NCBI GenBank assembly: GCA_024641085.1
Contig: JAHEDT010000007.1
Coordinates: 1 to 64,000 of the forward strand
Source of the DNA: Geobacteraceae bacterium
Lineage (GTDB): Bacteria; Desulfobacterota; Desulfuromonadia; Desulfuromonadales; BM103
Direction of reading: 5' to 3'
Length of the DNA stretch: 64,000 nucleotides
Shown here piece by piece: positions 44,893 to 53,459 of this stretch. Each line of letters begins with the position of its first letter. The stretch's first letter is position 1. Below the pieces are notes generated by a model. The model saw nothing but the letters and a program-made list of their open reading frames with translations, made no database searches and was not told the origin of the DNA. The position numbers and the translations under genes are program-made.

Positions 44893-46338
44893 ATGGTTTC
44901 AACCGGCACACAGCAAATCCTCAAAGATGAAATGTTCGCCCAGCTTCCCGTGCTGGCTTCCAGGGAGGATCTGCTCCCGCAGCTTCGTGAGGCGGTCCGA
45001 CGCTCGGCGAGAAAAGTCGTCGTGCTTGATGATGACCCGACCGGCTCGCAAACCGTGCATGGAATCGATGTCCTGACCGGCTGGGAGGTCGAGGACCTGC
45101 AGAAGGCGCTGCTGAGCGGGCCCAGCCTGTTCTTCATCCTCACCAACACCAGGAGCTTTGATACAGATAAAGCCCGGTCGATCAACACCGACATCGGGCG
45201 CAATCTCTGCCGGGCCGCCAGCATGGCCGGCGTAGAATTCGACATCATCAGCCGCGGCGATTCAACCTTGCGCGGACATTATCCGGATGAACTTGACGCG
45301 CTTGAGGAGGTGCTGCACAAGGAAACCGGCATCAACTTCGATGGCCAACTCCTGATACCGGCATTTTTCGAAGGCGGTCGTTTCACTGTTGATGATATTC
45401 ACTATGTTCAGGAAGGGGCCCATTTGGTCCCGGCGGGAGAAACCGAGTTCGCCAGGGACGCCGTCTTCGGTTATCGGCATTCTCACCTGGCCCGTTATAT
45501 TGAAGAAAAAACCGGTGGCCGCGTGAAGGCCGCCGATGTGGCCAGCATCAGCCTGGCAGCCCTGCGTCAAGGCGGCCCGGAACGGGTTTGCGAATTGCTG
45601 ATGCGGGTCTCCGGCAACCAACGGGTGGTCGTCAATGCCACTGGCTACAAAGACCTGGAGATCTTTGTTCTCGGGCTCCTTAAGGCTGAAGCGGCCGGGA
45701 AGCGCTTCCTGACTCGATCTAGCGCGTCCTTCGTGAAAATGCGTGGAGCGGTCACTCAACGTTCCTACCTGGGGAACAAAGAGATTGAACTGCCCGGACA
45801 TTCTGCCATGGGAGGCCTCGTGGTGGTCGGCTCCTATGTCGGCAAAACAACTGCGCAGATTGCGGCCGCAAAACAGGTTGACAACCTCCAGTGCCTGGAA
45901 CTCGACGTTCATCAACTACTCGATGATGAATCTCGTGCTGCAGCAGTCGGGCATGCTTGTGACGTGATTCATCGGGCCATTCGGAACGGTACCGATATCA
46001 TGGTCTACACCAGTCGAACCCTGGTCAAGAAAGATGATGTGCAGGGCAACCTCAGTGTCGGGCAGAGGGTTTCCACGGCACTGGTCGAGATTGTTGAAAA
46101 ACTCGAGGTGACACCCCGTTTCCTGATTGCCAAGGGTGGCATTACCAGCAGCGATCTGGCCACCGAAGCTCTAGGTGTCAAGTCTGCCAGGGTGCTGGGA
46201 CAGGTTTGCCCGGGCGTTTCCGTATGGCGGTTGGGTGAGGAAACCAAGTTCCCCGGACTGCCCTATGTCGTTTTCCCCGGGAACGTTGGGAATGCTGAGA
46301 ATCTCGCCCAGGTGATTTTACTTCTGAAAGGCGGTTGA
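44893..46338 (+). CDS. Four-carbon acid sugar kinase (DUF1537), OtnK-like
   Basis: A GGAGGG site 5 nt before the ATG at 44893 decides the start (481 residues); a TTG at 44848 overlaps the previous stop and is less likely. Motifs are VVLDDDPTGSQTVHGIDV, ISRGDSTLRGHYPDELDAL, GLVVVGSYVGKTTAQ and KGGITSSDLATEALG. It is a longer form than the kinase at 15226 and pairs with an LtnD-like enzyme, as in 3-oxo-tetronate kinase loci. It ends the middle-arm operon. Confidence 0.9.
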   Translation: MVSTGTQQILKDEMFAQLPVLASREDLLPQLREAVRRSARKVVVLDDDPTGSQTVHGIDVLTGWEVEDLQKALLSGPSLFFILTNTRSFDTDKARSINTDIGRNLCRAASMAGVEFDIISRGDSTLRGHYPDELDALEEVLHKETGINFDGQLLIPAFFEGGRFTVDDIHYVQEGAHLVPAGETEFARDAVFGYRHSHLARYIEEKTGGRVKAADVASISLAALRQGGPERVCELLMRVSGNQRVVVNATGYKDLEIFVLGLLKAEAAGKRFLTRSSASFVKMRGAVTQRSYLGNKEIELPGHSAMGGLVVVGSYVGKTTAQIAAAKQVDNLQCLELDVHQLLDDESRAAAVGHACDVIHRAIRNGTDIMVYTSRTLVKKDDVQGNLSVGQRVSTALVEIVEKLEVTPRFLIAKGGITSSDLATEALGVKSARVLGQVCPGVSVWRLGEETKFPGLPYVVFPGNVGNAENLAQVILLLKGG

Positions 46339-46474
46339 CGCTACGCGGGTCAATTCCAGGCGCCATTGCAGTGTGATGTCGGCAATCGCTTCACCCCATA
46401 GCGCCGGTAAACGGGGGGCCTTGTCCTCGAGTTGATGGTGGCCGGCCAATATTTGCATCAAGATAGATATTAAC

Positions 46475-46650
46475 GGACTTATAACCAAAACAAGGGGCAG
46501 CCACTAAGTCACCAAGGCACGAAAGGATTACAGTGTTGTTTTGCAAGGAGTCCCCTTGCTAGACCTGATCAATCGATCCTAACCGGAAATAAAGTGGATT
46601 ATGGTGTCTTCGGGACTTCGTGTCTTCGTGGCATGCATCACCTTTTTATG
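46475..46650. repeat. Dispersed repeat of the CACTAAGTCACCAAGAC type, copy 1
   Basis: The left end GGACTTATAACCAAAACAAG leads into GCCACTAAGTCACCAAGGCACGAAAG, and the right end is CTTCGTGTCTTCGTGGCATGCATCACC, its inverted counterpart. Copy 2 (46841-47001) has the same ends with a different middle. Confidence 0.8.
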
Positions 46651-46693
46651 GGTTATAGAACCCTTTTATGATGACTCTAAAACCTAAAAATGT

Positions 46694-46783
46694 TTAACGC
46701 GGAGGCGCAAAGGCCGCAGAGGGGAAGCTCATGAATCTCATGAAATGTTACGGCCCTGGCATTGCTCTCTGCGCCTTCGCGTT
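46694..46783. repeat. Dispersed inverted repeat of the CGCAAAGG type, second copy
   Basis: AACGCGGAGGCGCAAAGGCC at the left and CTCTGCGCCTTCGCGTT at the right are inverted, and the inner words match 15111-15205. It is sandwiched between two copies of the other repeat family, so the whole 46339-47022 gap is made of repeats with no recognised gene. Confidence 0.8.
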
Positions 46784-46840
46784 GATGAACAGCTTAAGTC
46801 TTGTTGTCCCTTTGTTTGGGGTATAGGCTCATTTATTTTC

Positions 46841-47001
46841 GGACTTATAACCAAAACAAGGGTTAGCCACTAAGTCACCAAGACGCGCAGCGATCACTGG
46901 CATTGCTTATAAGCGCCCCCCTTGATTGGCCTGGTAAATTGATTCCTGAATAATGTCCTTTTGGTGCCTCGTGTCTTCGTGGCAAGCATCACCTTGTTTT
47001 T
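46841..47001. repeat. Dispersed repeat of the CACTAAGTCACCAAGAC type, copy 2
   Basis: It begins GGACTTATAACCAAAACAAG, continues GCCACTAAGTCACCAAGACG and GCGATCACTGGC, and ends GTGTCTTCGTGGCAAGCATCACC. Its right end lies about 20 nt before the start of the DMT exporter gene, so that gene may be expressed from within or through the repeat. Confidence 0.8.
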
Positions 47002-47022
47002 ATGTCTTAAAGTAGAATATTA

Positions 47023-47910
47023 ATGAGCCTGATCGATATATTAGCCGCAATCGCTGTTGCCGTGATCTGGGGGGTCAACATCTCCTTCATCAAGATCAGC
47101 GTCGCCGAATTCCCGCCTATTTTCTTGACCGGGTTACGTTTTCTTATGGTTGCGCTGCTGCTTATCTGGTGGGTTCGTCCTCCCTGGAAGCAGATGCGGA
47201 GGATCGGCATCCTTTCCTTTGCCTTCGCTGGGGTCCATTTCGGCAGCTTTTTTTACGCGTTGCGCGGGGTTGATGTTTCGATCGTGGCCATTTTCTCCAT
47301 GCTTGGTGTGCCGTTCTCGGTACTGTTCGCCAGGCTGCTGTTGAATGAACGCTTCGGCTGGAGAAAGTGTTGCGGTATGGGGATCGCTTTTGCCGGGGTG
47401 TTCATCCTGCTTGGTGAACCTGCCGCTACTGCCAGCCCGTTGCATATGGCTGTGCTCTCTATGGCGGTTGTCGCCTGGGGGTTGGGGAACAACCTTGTCA
47501 AGATGCTCGGTCCGGTAAACAACTTTGCGCTCAATGCCTGGATGGGGTTGTTTGCCTCGGTGCAACTGCTCCTGGCCTCATGGCTGTTGGAAAGTGGTCA
47601 ATTGAACGCCCTGCAGAATGCCAGCATACAAGCCTGGCTGGGCCTGGTCTATGTCGTGCTGATGGCGACGGTCACTGGCTACGGACTCTGGTACTACCTG
47701 GTCGGCAAGTATGATGTCGGCCGAGTTGTCCCGTTTACCTTGCTGGTGCCGGTTGTCGGGGTCCTGACGGGAGTGTTGATGATGGGCGAGGATTTGTCCC
47801 TGTCCAAGGTCATCGGCGGGGTAGTGACGTTGGTCGGAGTGGCCATTATCCAGCTGCGCTGGCGGCATTCGCTGCGGGCGACTGTGTTTCCGAGCGAGCC
47901 GACGACCTGA
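47023..47910 (+). CDS. EamA/DMT-family permease
   Basis: The 295-residue protein has ten hydrophobic helices in two EamA repeats (IAVAVIWGVNISFIKISVAEFPP; later LSMAVVAWGLGNNLVKML). Such carriers export amino acids, sugar acids or metabolites. It carries no clear ribosome site and sits directly after a repeat. Its neighbours suggest export of a surplus catabolic intermediate, which is a guess. Confidence 0.88.
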   Translation: MSLIDILAAIAVAVIWGVNISFIKISVAEFPPIFLTGLRFLMVALLLIWWVRPPWKQMRRIGILSFAFAGVHFGSFFYALRGVDVSIVAIFSMLGVPFSVLFARLLLNERFGWRKCCGMGIAFAGVFILLGEPAATASPLHMAVLSMAVVAWGLGNNLVKMLGPVNNFALNAWMGLFASVQLLLASWLLESGQLNALQNASIQAWLGLVYVVLMATVTGYGLWYYLVGKYDVGRVVPFTLLVPVVGVLTGVLMMGEDLSLSKVIGGVVTLVGVAIIQLRWRHSLRATVFPSEPTT

Positions 47911-48037
47911 GCCCTAGGCTGAAGCGCCCCAATCCGCCAATCTGCCGGCCACGGGCTGTCCGTGACAGGCCCCGTTCTCCGCCCACAGGGTTCCGGATTG
48001 TTCCGCGCAACCTGAGCTGATTTTCAGCCCCTGCCCG

Positions 48038-48991
48038 TCACTCATCCCACAGATTCGCCATGGTGTAGGGACTGCCCTCCATGGTCCAGACCCCTCCGGT
48101 GTAGTAGCGACGATCCCGGTTGAGTTTGCCGATCTCGAGGAGGTCCTCCCGGCTCAGGGCGAGGTCGACTGCGGCAAGGTTCTGTTCCAGACGCTGGGGA
48201 TTCACCGACTTGGGAATCACCGATGCGCCCCGGGCGATAATCCAGCTGAGCAGAATCTGGGCCGGGGCCACACCATGTTTCCCGGCGAGGGCCTTGATGG
48301 TCGGGTCCTCCATGAGAACCGGTTCGCCGGCGGCGCGGGCGCGGGCCGGCCGATCCGGTGATCCCAGGGGTGAGTACGCCGTCAGGTAGATTTTGTGCTT
48401 GCGACAGAAGTCGACCAAGGCAGGCTGCTGCAGATAAGGGTGCAGCTCGACCTGATTCACCTCCGGTTTGCACCTGGAGGCTTCAAGCAGCGCCTTCAGC
48501 TTGACAATGCTGAAGTTGGACACCCCGATGTGTCTGCACACCCCTTGGTCTACCAGGGTCTCCATGGCCCGCCATGTCTCACGGATCGGCATCTCGGCAA
48601 GGGGAATCATGTCTTCCGCTGTTTCAGGGAAGTGAACACTGCTCTTAATGGCAACCGGCCAGTGCATGAGATAGAGGTCGAGGTAATCCAGGTTCAAGTC
48701 GGCAAGGGTTTTCTCCAGCCCCTTCGGGACGTCCGCAGGATCATGGAAGCTGTTCCATAGTTTGGAAGTAATCCACATCTGCTCTCGACTTGCGATGCCG
48801 GCCTGGAATGCTTCGGTGAGCGCCTGGCCTATCTCGGGCTCGTTGCCGTAGAAGTATGCGCAATCTATATGACGATAGCCGAGACGCACCGCGTCCTTGA
48901 CGGCTTTGTAGACATCGCCGGGCTGGGATTTAAAGGTCCCCAGGCCCAGAACCGGCATCTGGTCGCCGTTGTCGAATGTAAGAGTTTTCAT
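48038..48991 (-). CDS. Aldo/keto reductase
   Basis: The 317-residue NADPH-type reductase has the AKR tetrad: Asp and Tyr in YRHIDCAYFYGNE (~42-54), Lys in WITSKLW (~78) and His in LYLMHWP (~110), then QVELHPYL and IPKSVNPQRLEQN at the cofactor end. Plant and fungal relatives reduce galacturonate or glycerate-type aldehydes. It lies 40 nt after the IclR regulator gene on the same strand and may share its transcript. Confidence 0.92.
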   Translation of the reverse strand: MKTLTFDNGDQMPVLGLGTFKSQPGDVYKAVKDAVRLGYRHIDCAYFYGNEPEIGQALTEAFQAGIASREQMWITSKLWNSFHDPADVPKGLEKTLADLNLDYLDLYLMHWPVAIKSSVHFPETAEDMIPLAEMPIRETWRAMETLVDQGVCRHIGVSNFSIVKLKALLEASRCKPEVNQVELHPYLQQPALVDFCRKHKIYLTAYSPLGSPDRPARARAAGEPVLMEDPTIKALAGKHGVAPAQILLSWIIARGASVIPKSVNPQRLEQNLAAVDLALSREDLLEIGKLNRDRRYYTGGVWTMEGSPYTMANLWDE

Positions 48992-49031
48992 GACTGCCTC
49001 TCTCTTTGAAAGCCTTGTGCCTTACGATCTG

Positions 49032-49811
49032 TCACCCGGCGAGTTGGCGAATCCTGCTGCGCGGACAGCCCATTTTCGCTGAAATGTCCGCGGCGCACTT
49101 GACGACCTGCTTGGCAAAGTCATTCCATAACTTGTCAGGATGAGTGTTGATATCCCAGGCAATACTCACCGCAGCAATGACCCGATCCCGATAATCAAAA
49201 ATGGGTGCACCGACACAGCGGGTGCCCTTCTCATTCTCCTCATCGTCGATTGACCACCCCCTTGACCGGGTCTGTCTTGTTTCTGCAAGCAGGGCATCAA
49301 TCGTTGAAATGGTTTTTTTGTTGATCGTTACAAGTTTTTTGTCGAAATAGAGTTCCTCGATCTCTTTATCACCAAGCCCGGACAGCATGGCCTTGCCTAG
49401 CGAGGTGGCATGCAGAGGGAGACGCTTGCCGATAATCGTGTAGCGTCTCAGGCTGTTAAAGGTTTCCACCTTGTCGATGTAGACGATTTCGGCGCCGTCC
49501 ATGATCGCTAAAAAAGCTGTCTGCCCAGTCAGTTTGCTGAGCTGGTGTAAAAAGGGGTTTGCTTCGGTCTTCAGCTCCAGGCTGTTTAGATAGAGGCTGG
49601 CGAGTTCTACAAAACCGATTCCCAGTTTGTAGTTTCCTGTCTGCAGATCTTTTTCGACATACCCCCTCTCCCGAAGCGATTTCAGCAGACGATGGACCGT
49701 GCTTTTGTGCAGGTCCAATCGCCGGCTGATTTCAGTCATGGCAATAGTGCGGGGCTCCTGGGAAAGGAGTTCGATAATGTCAAAAGCTCGATCAATGGAT
49801 TGTACACTCAT
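49032..49811 (-). CDS. IclR-family regulator, KdgR-like
   Basis: The 259-residue protein has a winged helix (MTEISRRLDLHKSTVHRLLKSL, GYVEKDLQTGNYKLG) and an IclR effector domain (LHATSLGKAMLSGL, GTRCVGAPIFDYRDRVIAAVSI). IclR proteins such as KdgR bind KDG and control pectin-degradation genes. It sits 180 nt from kduI, and a shared motif pair precedes the two SDR genes at 51274 and 58348. That it binds these motifs is inferred. Confidence 0.93.
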   Translation of the reverse strand: MSVQSIDRAFDIIELLSQEPRTIAMTEISRRLDLHKSTVHRLLKSLRERGYVEKDLQTGNYKLGIGFVELASLYLNSLELKTEANPFLHQLSKLTGQTAFLAIMDGAEIVYIDKVETFNSLRRYTIIGKRLPLHATSLGKAMLSGLGDKEIEELYFDKKLVTINKKTISTIDALLAETRQTRSRGWSIDDEENEKGTRCVGAPIFDYRDRVIAAVSIAWDINTHPDKLWNDFAKQVVKCAADISAKMGCPRSRIRQLAG

Positions 49812-49989
49812 AGTCAGTCTTCTTGTTCTTCATAACTATCAGGCCATGAGACCTGGTTGAATCTTGCAGTGAACAACAATTTGCTCACCACCTACAATAA
49901 CAATCAAACGGATCAGGGGTTCCCCCGGGGAGGACGATGCCCCGGACGTTCAAATAGCGCAGAACGAACCTGGCCGTGGTGCTTTTTCA

Positions 49990-50820
49990 TTAGCGCAGCT
50001 CTGCCATCGGGACATGGTCCATGTCATCGAACAACTGGTTTTCGCCGCACATCCCCCAGATGAAAGTGTAGTTTGAAGTCCCCACTCCGGAATGGATCGA
50101 CCAGGATGGTGAGAGGACGGCCTCTTCATTGCGGAGGACGATATGCCTGGTTTCGCCAGGGGTGCCCATGAGGTGGAATACGGCCTGGTCCTGATCCAAC
50201 TCGAAATAGAAGTAGGCCTCCATGCGTCGTTCATGGGTGTGCGTCGGCATGGTATTCCAGACACTTCCAGTTTCGAGAGTCGTCATGCCCATCACCAGCT
50301 GGCAGCTCTTGATTCCGTTCGGATGAATGTATTTCCGGATGGTTCTGCGGTTACTGGTGGCCAGGTCGCCGAGTTGAATGGGTTCCGCTTCGGAAAACTT
50401 TGCCATTTCAGTCGGGTACGCAGCATGGGCCGGCGATGAATTGAGGTAAAATTTAGCCGGGTTCTCCGGATTATCGCTTGTAAAGGAGATCTCTTTTGCC
50501 CCCATCCCTATATAAAGGCCATCTTTGCTGGCGATTGGAAACGTCTTCCCGTCCAGATTTACTGTGCCTGGCCCGCCGACATTGATGACTCCCATTTCCC
50601 TTCTCTGCAGCAGAAAATCGCTGCCGATTATTTTCCGGTCGATTTGAAGTGACAGCGGTTTTCTGGGGCAAGCGCCGCCAACGATCAGGCGATCGTTGAA
50701 ACTGTAGACAAGTTTGAGCTGGTCCGGGATGAACAGTTTTGTCATAAGGAAATGCTCGCGCAGCGTTTCGGTGTCCATCGCCTCGGCATGTTCCGGATGT
50801 ACGGCATATCTGGTCTCCAT
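49990..50820 (-). CDS. kduI: 4-deoxy-L-threo-5-hexosulose-uronate ketol-isomerase
   Basis: The 276-residue cupin has the KduI zinc ligands: His194 and His196 in MPTHTHERRMEAYFYF, Glu201 and His243, each two residues before the E. coli positions. It converts 5-keto-4-deoxyuronate, formed from unsaturated uronates of pectin or glycosaminoglycans, to 2,5-diketo-3-deoxygluconate, the KduD substrate. TTGGAGGAG precedes the start. Confidence 0.96.
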   Translation of the reverse strand: METRYAVHPEHAEAMDTETLREHFLMTKLFIPDQLKLVYSFNDRLIVGGACPRKPLSLQIDRKIIGSDFLLQRREMGVINVGGPGTVNLDGKTFPIASKDGLYIGMGAKEISFTSDNPENPAKFYLNSSPAHAAYPTEMAKFSEAEPIQLGDLATSNRRTIRKYIHPNGIKSCQLVMGMTTLETGSVWNTMPTHTHERRMEAYFYFELDQDQAVFHLMGTPGETRHIVLRNEEAVLSPSWSIHSGVGTSNYTFIWGMCGENQLFDDMDHVPMAELR

Positions 50821-50950
50821 AATGACTCCTCCAATCGATGGCGGTAAAGAAGCTCTTGCCTCAAAGATAATGAGCTGAGGTCAGCGGGCGACTTGCGAAG
50901 CATGAGAGCAAATCGCTACGACAGCTAATATATAAACAAATTTCTACTAT

Positions 50951-50990
50951 ATGGCAAATAATTTCATATTATGGAACAAACTATTCATAT
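50951..50990. promoter_or_regulatory. Candidate regulatory box A upstream of kduI and the SDR gene
   Basis: A.GGCAAA.TA..TTCATA.T...GAACAA is shared with 58069-58096. The inner part is an imperfect palindrome (TATGGAACAAACTATTCATA), as expected for a dimeric regulator. It lies about 130 nt from the kduI start. The remainder of 50821-51273 is very AT-rich. Confidence 0.5.
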
Positions 50991-51136
50991 TTTTATCTGA
51001 ATTTCAGGAATATTGTGCAATTTTCAAGATTCTGGAGCGCGTTTTTGCCTTTCCTATATTAAATATAAATATATGAATTTGATAAGGTATTAATGGTTTA
51101 GTACATTTTTAAAAAAATGTCAGCAAGTGAAAACCC

Positions 51137-51170
51137 TTGACATTTTTTGGAAACCAAGTTTTATAATGTG
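51137..51170 (+). promoter_or_regulatory. Promoter with box B (GGAAACCAAGTTTT) for the SDR at 51274
   Basis: TTGACA (51137-51142), a long 19-nt spacer and a perfect TATAAT (51162-51167) are visible. The spacer contains GGAAACCAAGTTTT with an AAAC-N3-GTTT inverted repeat. The same layout recurs at 58247-58277. A dimer bound in the spacer could repress, or could activate this over-long promoter. Confidence 0.62.
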
Positions 51171-51273
51171 GGACACATTAACTGTACACGCGGTCATCTA
51201 AAATGAGACGTCGTGACGTTTCGTCTGACTGGAAGGTGGCCCTGAAGAGGCTGGACGTATCGAGGAGCGATAG

Positions 51274-52038
51274 ATGGAGATCTCTCTGTCAGGTAAAACG
51301 GCTGTTGTGACCGGCGGAAATATTGGCATCGGACGTGCCGTTTCATTGGCTTTCGCACGCTGTGGTGCGGATGTCGCACTCACCTATTATTCTCATCAGA
51401 ATGAGGGCGAGAAAACCGCAGAGGCGATTAAGCAGATGGGGCGCAAAGCCTTTGCTTTTCAATTGGATGCCACTGATTCATCCCAGGTCAACCAGGTTGT
51501 GGGTCGGGCTGCCGAAGCGCTGGGCGGGCATATTGATATACTGATGAATAATGCCGGCCATCTGGTCGGGCGCTCAAGCATTGTCGATATGACAGATGAA
51601 CACTGGTTTCAGACGATCAATGTCAATCTGACGAGCACCTTTTTTTGTACGCGGGCTGTATTGCCATTCATGAGCAGGGGGTGGGGCCGCATCATTAATA
51701 TGTCCTCCCTGGCCGCCCGCAACGGTGGCGGGGCTGGTGCAACCGCTTATGCAGCTTCAAAAAGTGCTGTTATTGCTTTTACCTACGGACTGTGCAAAGA
51801 GGTGGCTGACCGGGGAATCACTGTCAATGCCGTGGCCCCTGGCCTCATCCTGGATACGCCTTTTCACGAAACATTCAATACCAACGAGGGAATCAAGGCG
51901 GCCATCAACAGTATCCCTCTGAAGCGCGGTGGCACCCCGGATGATGTCGCCAACACGGTGCTCTACTTTGCTTCTGAACTCGGTTCTTTTATCACCGGTG
52001 AGATAGCCGAGATTAATGGTGGTATGTATTTTACCTAG
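51274..52038 (+). CDS. SDR oxidoreductase of the uronate locus
   Basis: The 254-residue classical SDR has TGGNIGIGRA (~12-21), NNAGHLV (~91), Ser and Tyr-Lys in MSSLAARN...YAASK (~145-165) and VNAVAPGLILDTPF. The second strand lacks an acidic end (ALTYYS), which suggests NADP. It could reduce or oxidise a keto-deoxyuronate, for example alternative KduD chemistry or a 4-deoxy-uronate reductase as in alginate degradation. It is divergent from kduI. Confidence 0.85.
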   Translation: MEISLSGKTAVVTGGNIGIGRAVSLAFARCGADVALTYYSHQNEGEKTAEAIKQMGRKAFAFQLDATDSSQVNQVVGRAAEALGGHIDILMNNAGHLVGRSSIVDMTDEHWFQTINVNLTSTFFCTRAVLPFMSRGWGRIINMSSLAARNGGGAGATAYAASKSAVIAFTYGLCKEVADRGITVNAVAPGLILDTPFHETFNTNEGIKAAINSIPLKRGGTPDDVANTVLYFASELGSFITGEIAEINGGMYFT

Positions 52039-52091
52039 GAAGGATTGAAGAGGACGAAACGTAGGGCGCGCATTCTGTAGAGTGCTGCTGA

Positions 52092-52119
52092 TTGTACTTG
52101 GCGAAATTTGTCTTATAAT
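52092..52119 (+). promoter_or_regulatory. Candidate promoter for TRAP system 3
   Basis: TTGTAC (52092-52097), a 16-nt spacer and TATAAT (52114-52119) lie about 230 nt before dctP. The long leader that would follow holds the duplicated start region. Confidence 0.55.
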
Positions 52120-52240
52120 CACAAGGATTGGAGGAAGGTTCTCCTCAGAAGGCATACCGGTTAAGTTGCATTTAATGAGCTAGCCGCTCCTTAGTGGTGA
52201 ATGCTTTATTCTAAATGTAGCTTAAATATAGCTTATGCGC

Positions 52241-52364
52241 ACAGACATTCCTTAAAGGAGGTTATGCCTATGAAATATCAGATAATTATTTTCTTCTAGA
52301 CGTGACTTAACCTGGGACGCAAGTACAGACATTCCTCAAAGGAGAACTATGACCATGAAATTCC
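52241..52364 (+). repeat. Duplicated translation-start region with a short leader frame
   Basis: ACAGACATTCCTTAAAGGAG with a following ATG..TATGAAAT (52241-52276) recurs at 52325-52361 ahead of dctP with few changes. The first copy keeps a ribosome site and opens a frame of 11 codons (52264-52299, ending TTCTTCTAG). Confidence 0.7.
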
Positions 52365-53341
52365 TGAAAATGATTACCTTGTCAATTTGTGCAATCGCTC
52401 TCATTGTCGGTTCATCCGTTTCGGTGCAAGCCAAAGAATGGCGTGGTTGGAACATCCATGTTGCCGGATATCCCAATACGGTCGCAATGGATAAATTCGC
52501 CGAACTGTTAAAGGAAAAGTCCGGCGGTAAAATGACGCTGAAGATGTACCATGCCGGCACCCTCGGCAGCCAACCGGATGCCATCGAGCAGGTCCGGCTG
52601 GGCGGTCTTGAGATTGCCAACTTCAACCTTGGACCTCTTGGCCCCATCGTCCCGGAAGCCAATGTCGTTTCCTTGCCTTTCATCTTCAAGAATACTGATC
52701 ACATGTGGCGGGTCCTGGACGGCAAAGCGGGCGACATGATCAACGCCGGCATGGCGAAAAAAGGTCTCGTTGCCCTGGCCTGGTATGATGCCGGTTCCCG
52801 TTCGTTCTACAACTCGAAGAAGCCCATCCAAACGCCGGCCGACGTCGTCGGCATGAAAGTTCGGGTTATGAACAACGACCTGTATTCCGGGATGATCAAG
52901 GCCCTCGGCGGCAATCCCTCGCCGATGGCTTTTTCCGAAGTCTACCAGTCCCTCAAAACCGGTGTCGTCGATGGCGCTGAAAACAACTGGCCGTCCTACG
53001 AGTCAACCGGCCACTTCGAGGTCGCGCCTTATTACTCCGTATCGCAGCATCTGATCATCCCCGAGACCCTGTGTATCAATGCCGATGTGTACAACTCGCT
53101 GTCGGCCGCTGACCAGAAGATCCTCAAGGAGGCCGCTCAGGAGTCTGCTGTTCTGCAGCGCCAACTCTGGAAGGAGCGCGAAAAGGCCAGTGAGGAAAAG
53201 GTCCTGAAGGGCGGCGCCAAGATGAATACAATACCGGACAAGAGCGCCTTCCAGGCCGCAATGAAGCCGGTGTACGATAAATTCCTGGCTGATAACCCCG
53301 ACCTGAAACCGCTGGTCGCGTTGATCCAGAATACGCCATAG
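52349..53341 (+). CDS. dctP: TRAP transporter solute-binding protein DctP (system 3)
   Basis: The 330-residue receptor has a signal peptide (~1-27, VQA/KE). DctP marks are ELLKEKSGGKMTLKMYHAGT, the binding arginine in VGMKVRVMNNDLYSG, MAFSEVYQSLKTGVVDGAENNW and the C-terminal KPVYDKFL. It belongs to the DctP branch that often binds uronates. AAAGGAG precedes the ATG. KduI, UxaC and KduD around it favour a uronate ligand. Confidence 0.94.
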   Translation: MTMKFLKMITLSICAIALIVGSSVSVQAKEWRGWNIHVAGYPNTVAMDKFAELLKEKSGGKMTLKMYHAGTLGSQPDAIEQVRLGGLEIANFNLGPLGPIVPEANVVSLPFIFKNTDHMWRVLDGKAGDMINAGMAKKGLVALAWYDAGSRSFYNSKKPIQTPADVVGMKVRVMNNDLYSGMIKALGGNPSPMAFSEVYQSLKTGVVDGAENNWPSYESTGHFEVAPYYSVSQHLIIPETLCINADVYNSLSAADQKILKEAAQESAVLQRQLWKEREKASEEKVLKGGAKMNTIPDKSAFQAAMKPVYDKFLADNPDLKPLVALIQNTP

Positions 53342-53357
53342 TTTTGGTCTGAAAAGG

Positions 53358-53407
53358 CCCCCGATCGTCGGTATTTCCCTTATTCCGGGACATACCGATG
53401 ATCGGGG
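53358..53407 (+). terminator. Long hairpin between dctP and dctQ (system 3)
   Basis: CCCCGATCGTCGGTAT and ATACCGATGATCGGGG form a stem of about 16 bp with one bulged region, without a strong T run. It lies 17 nt after the dctP stop. It likely stabilises dctP mRNA relative to the permease message. Confidence 0.7.
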
Positions 53408-53459
53408 TGTTGCCCGTGATCGCGATGGATGAAGCTGACACCCGAATAGGATAGTGCGC

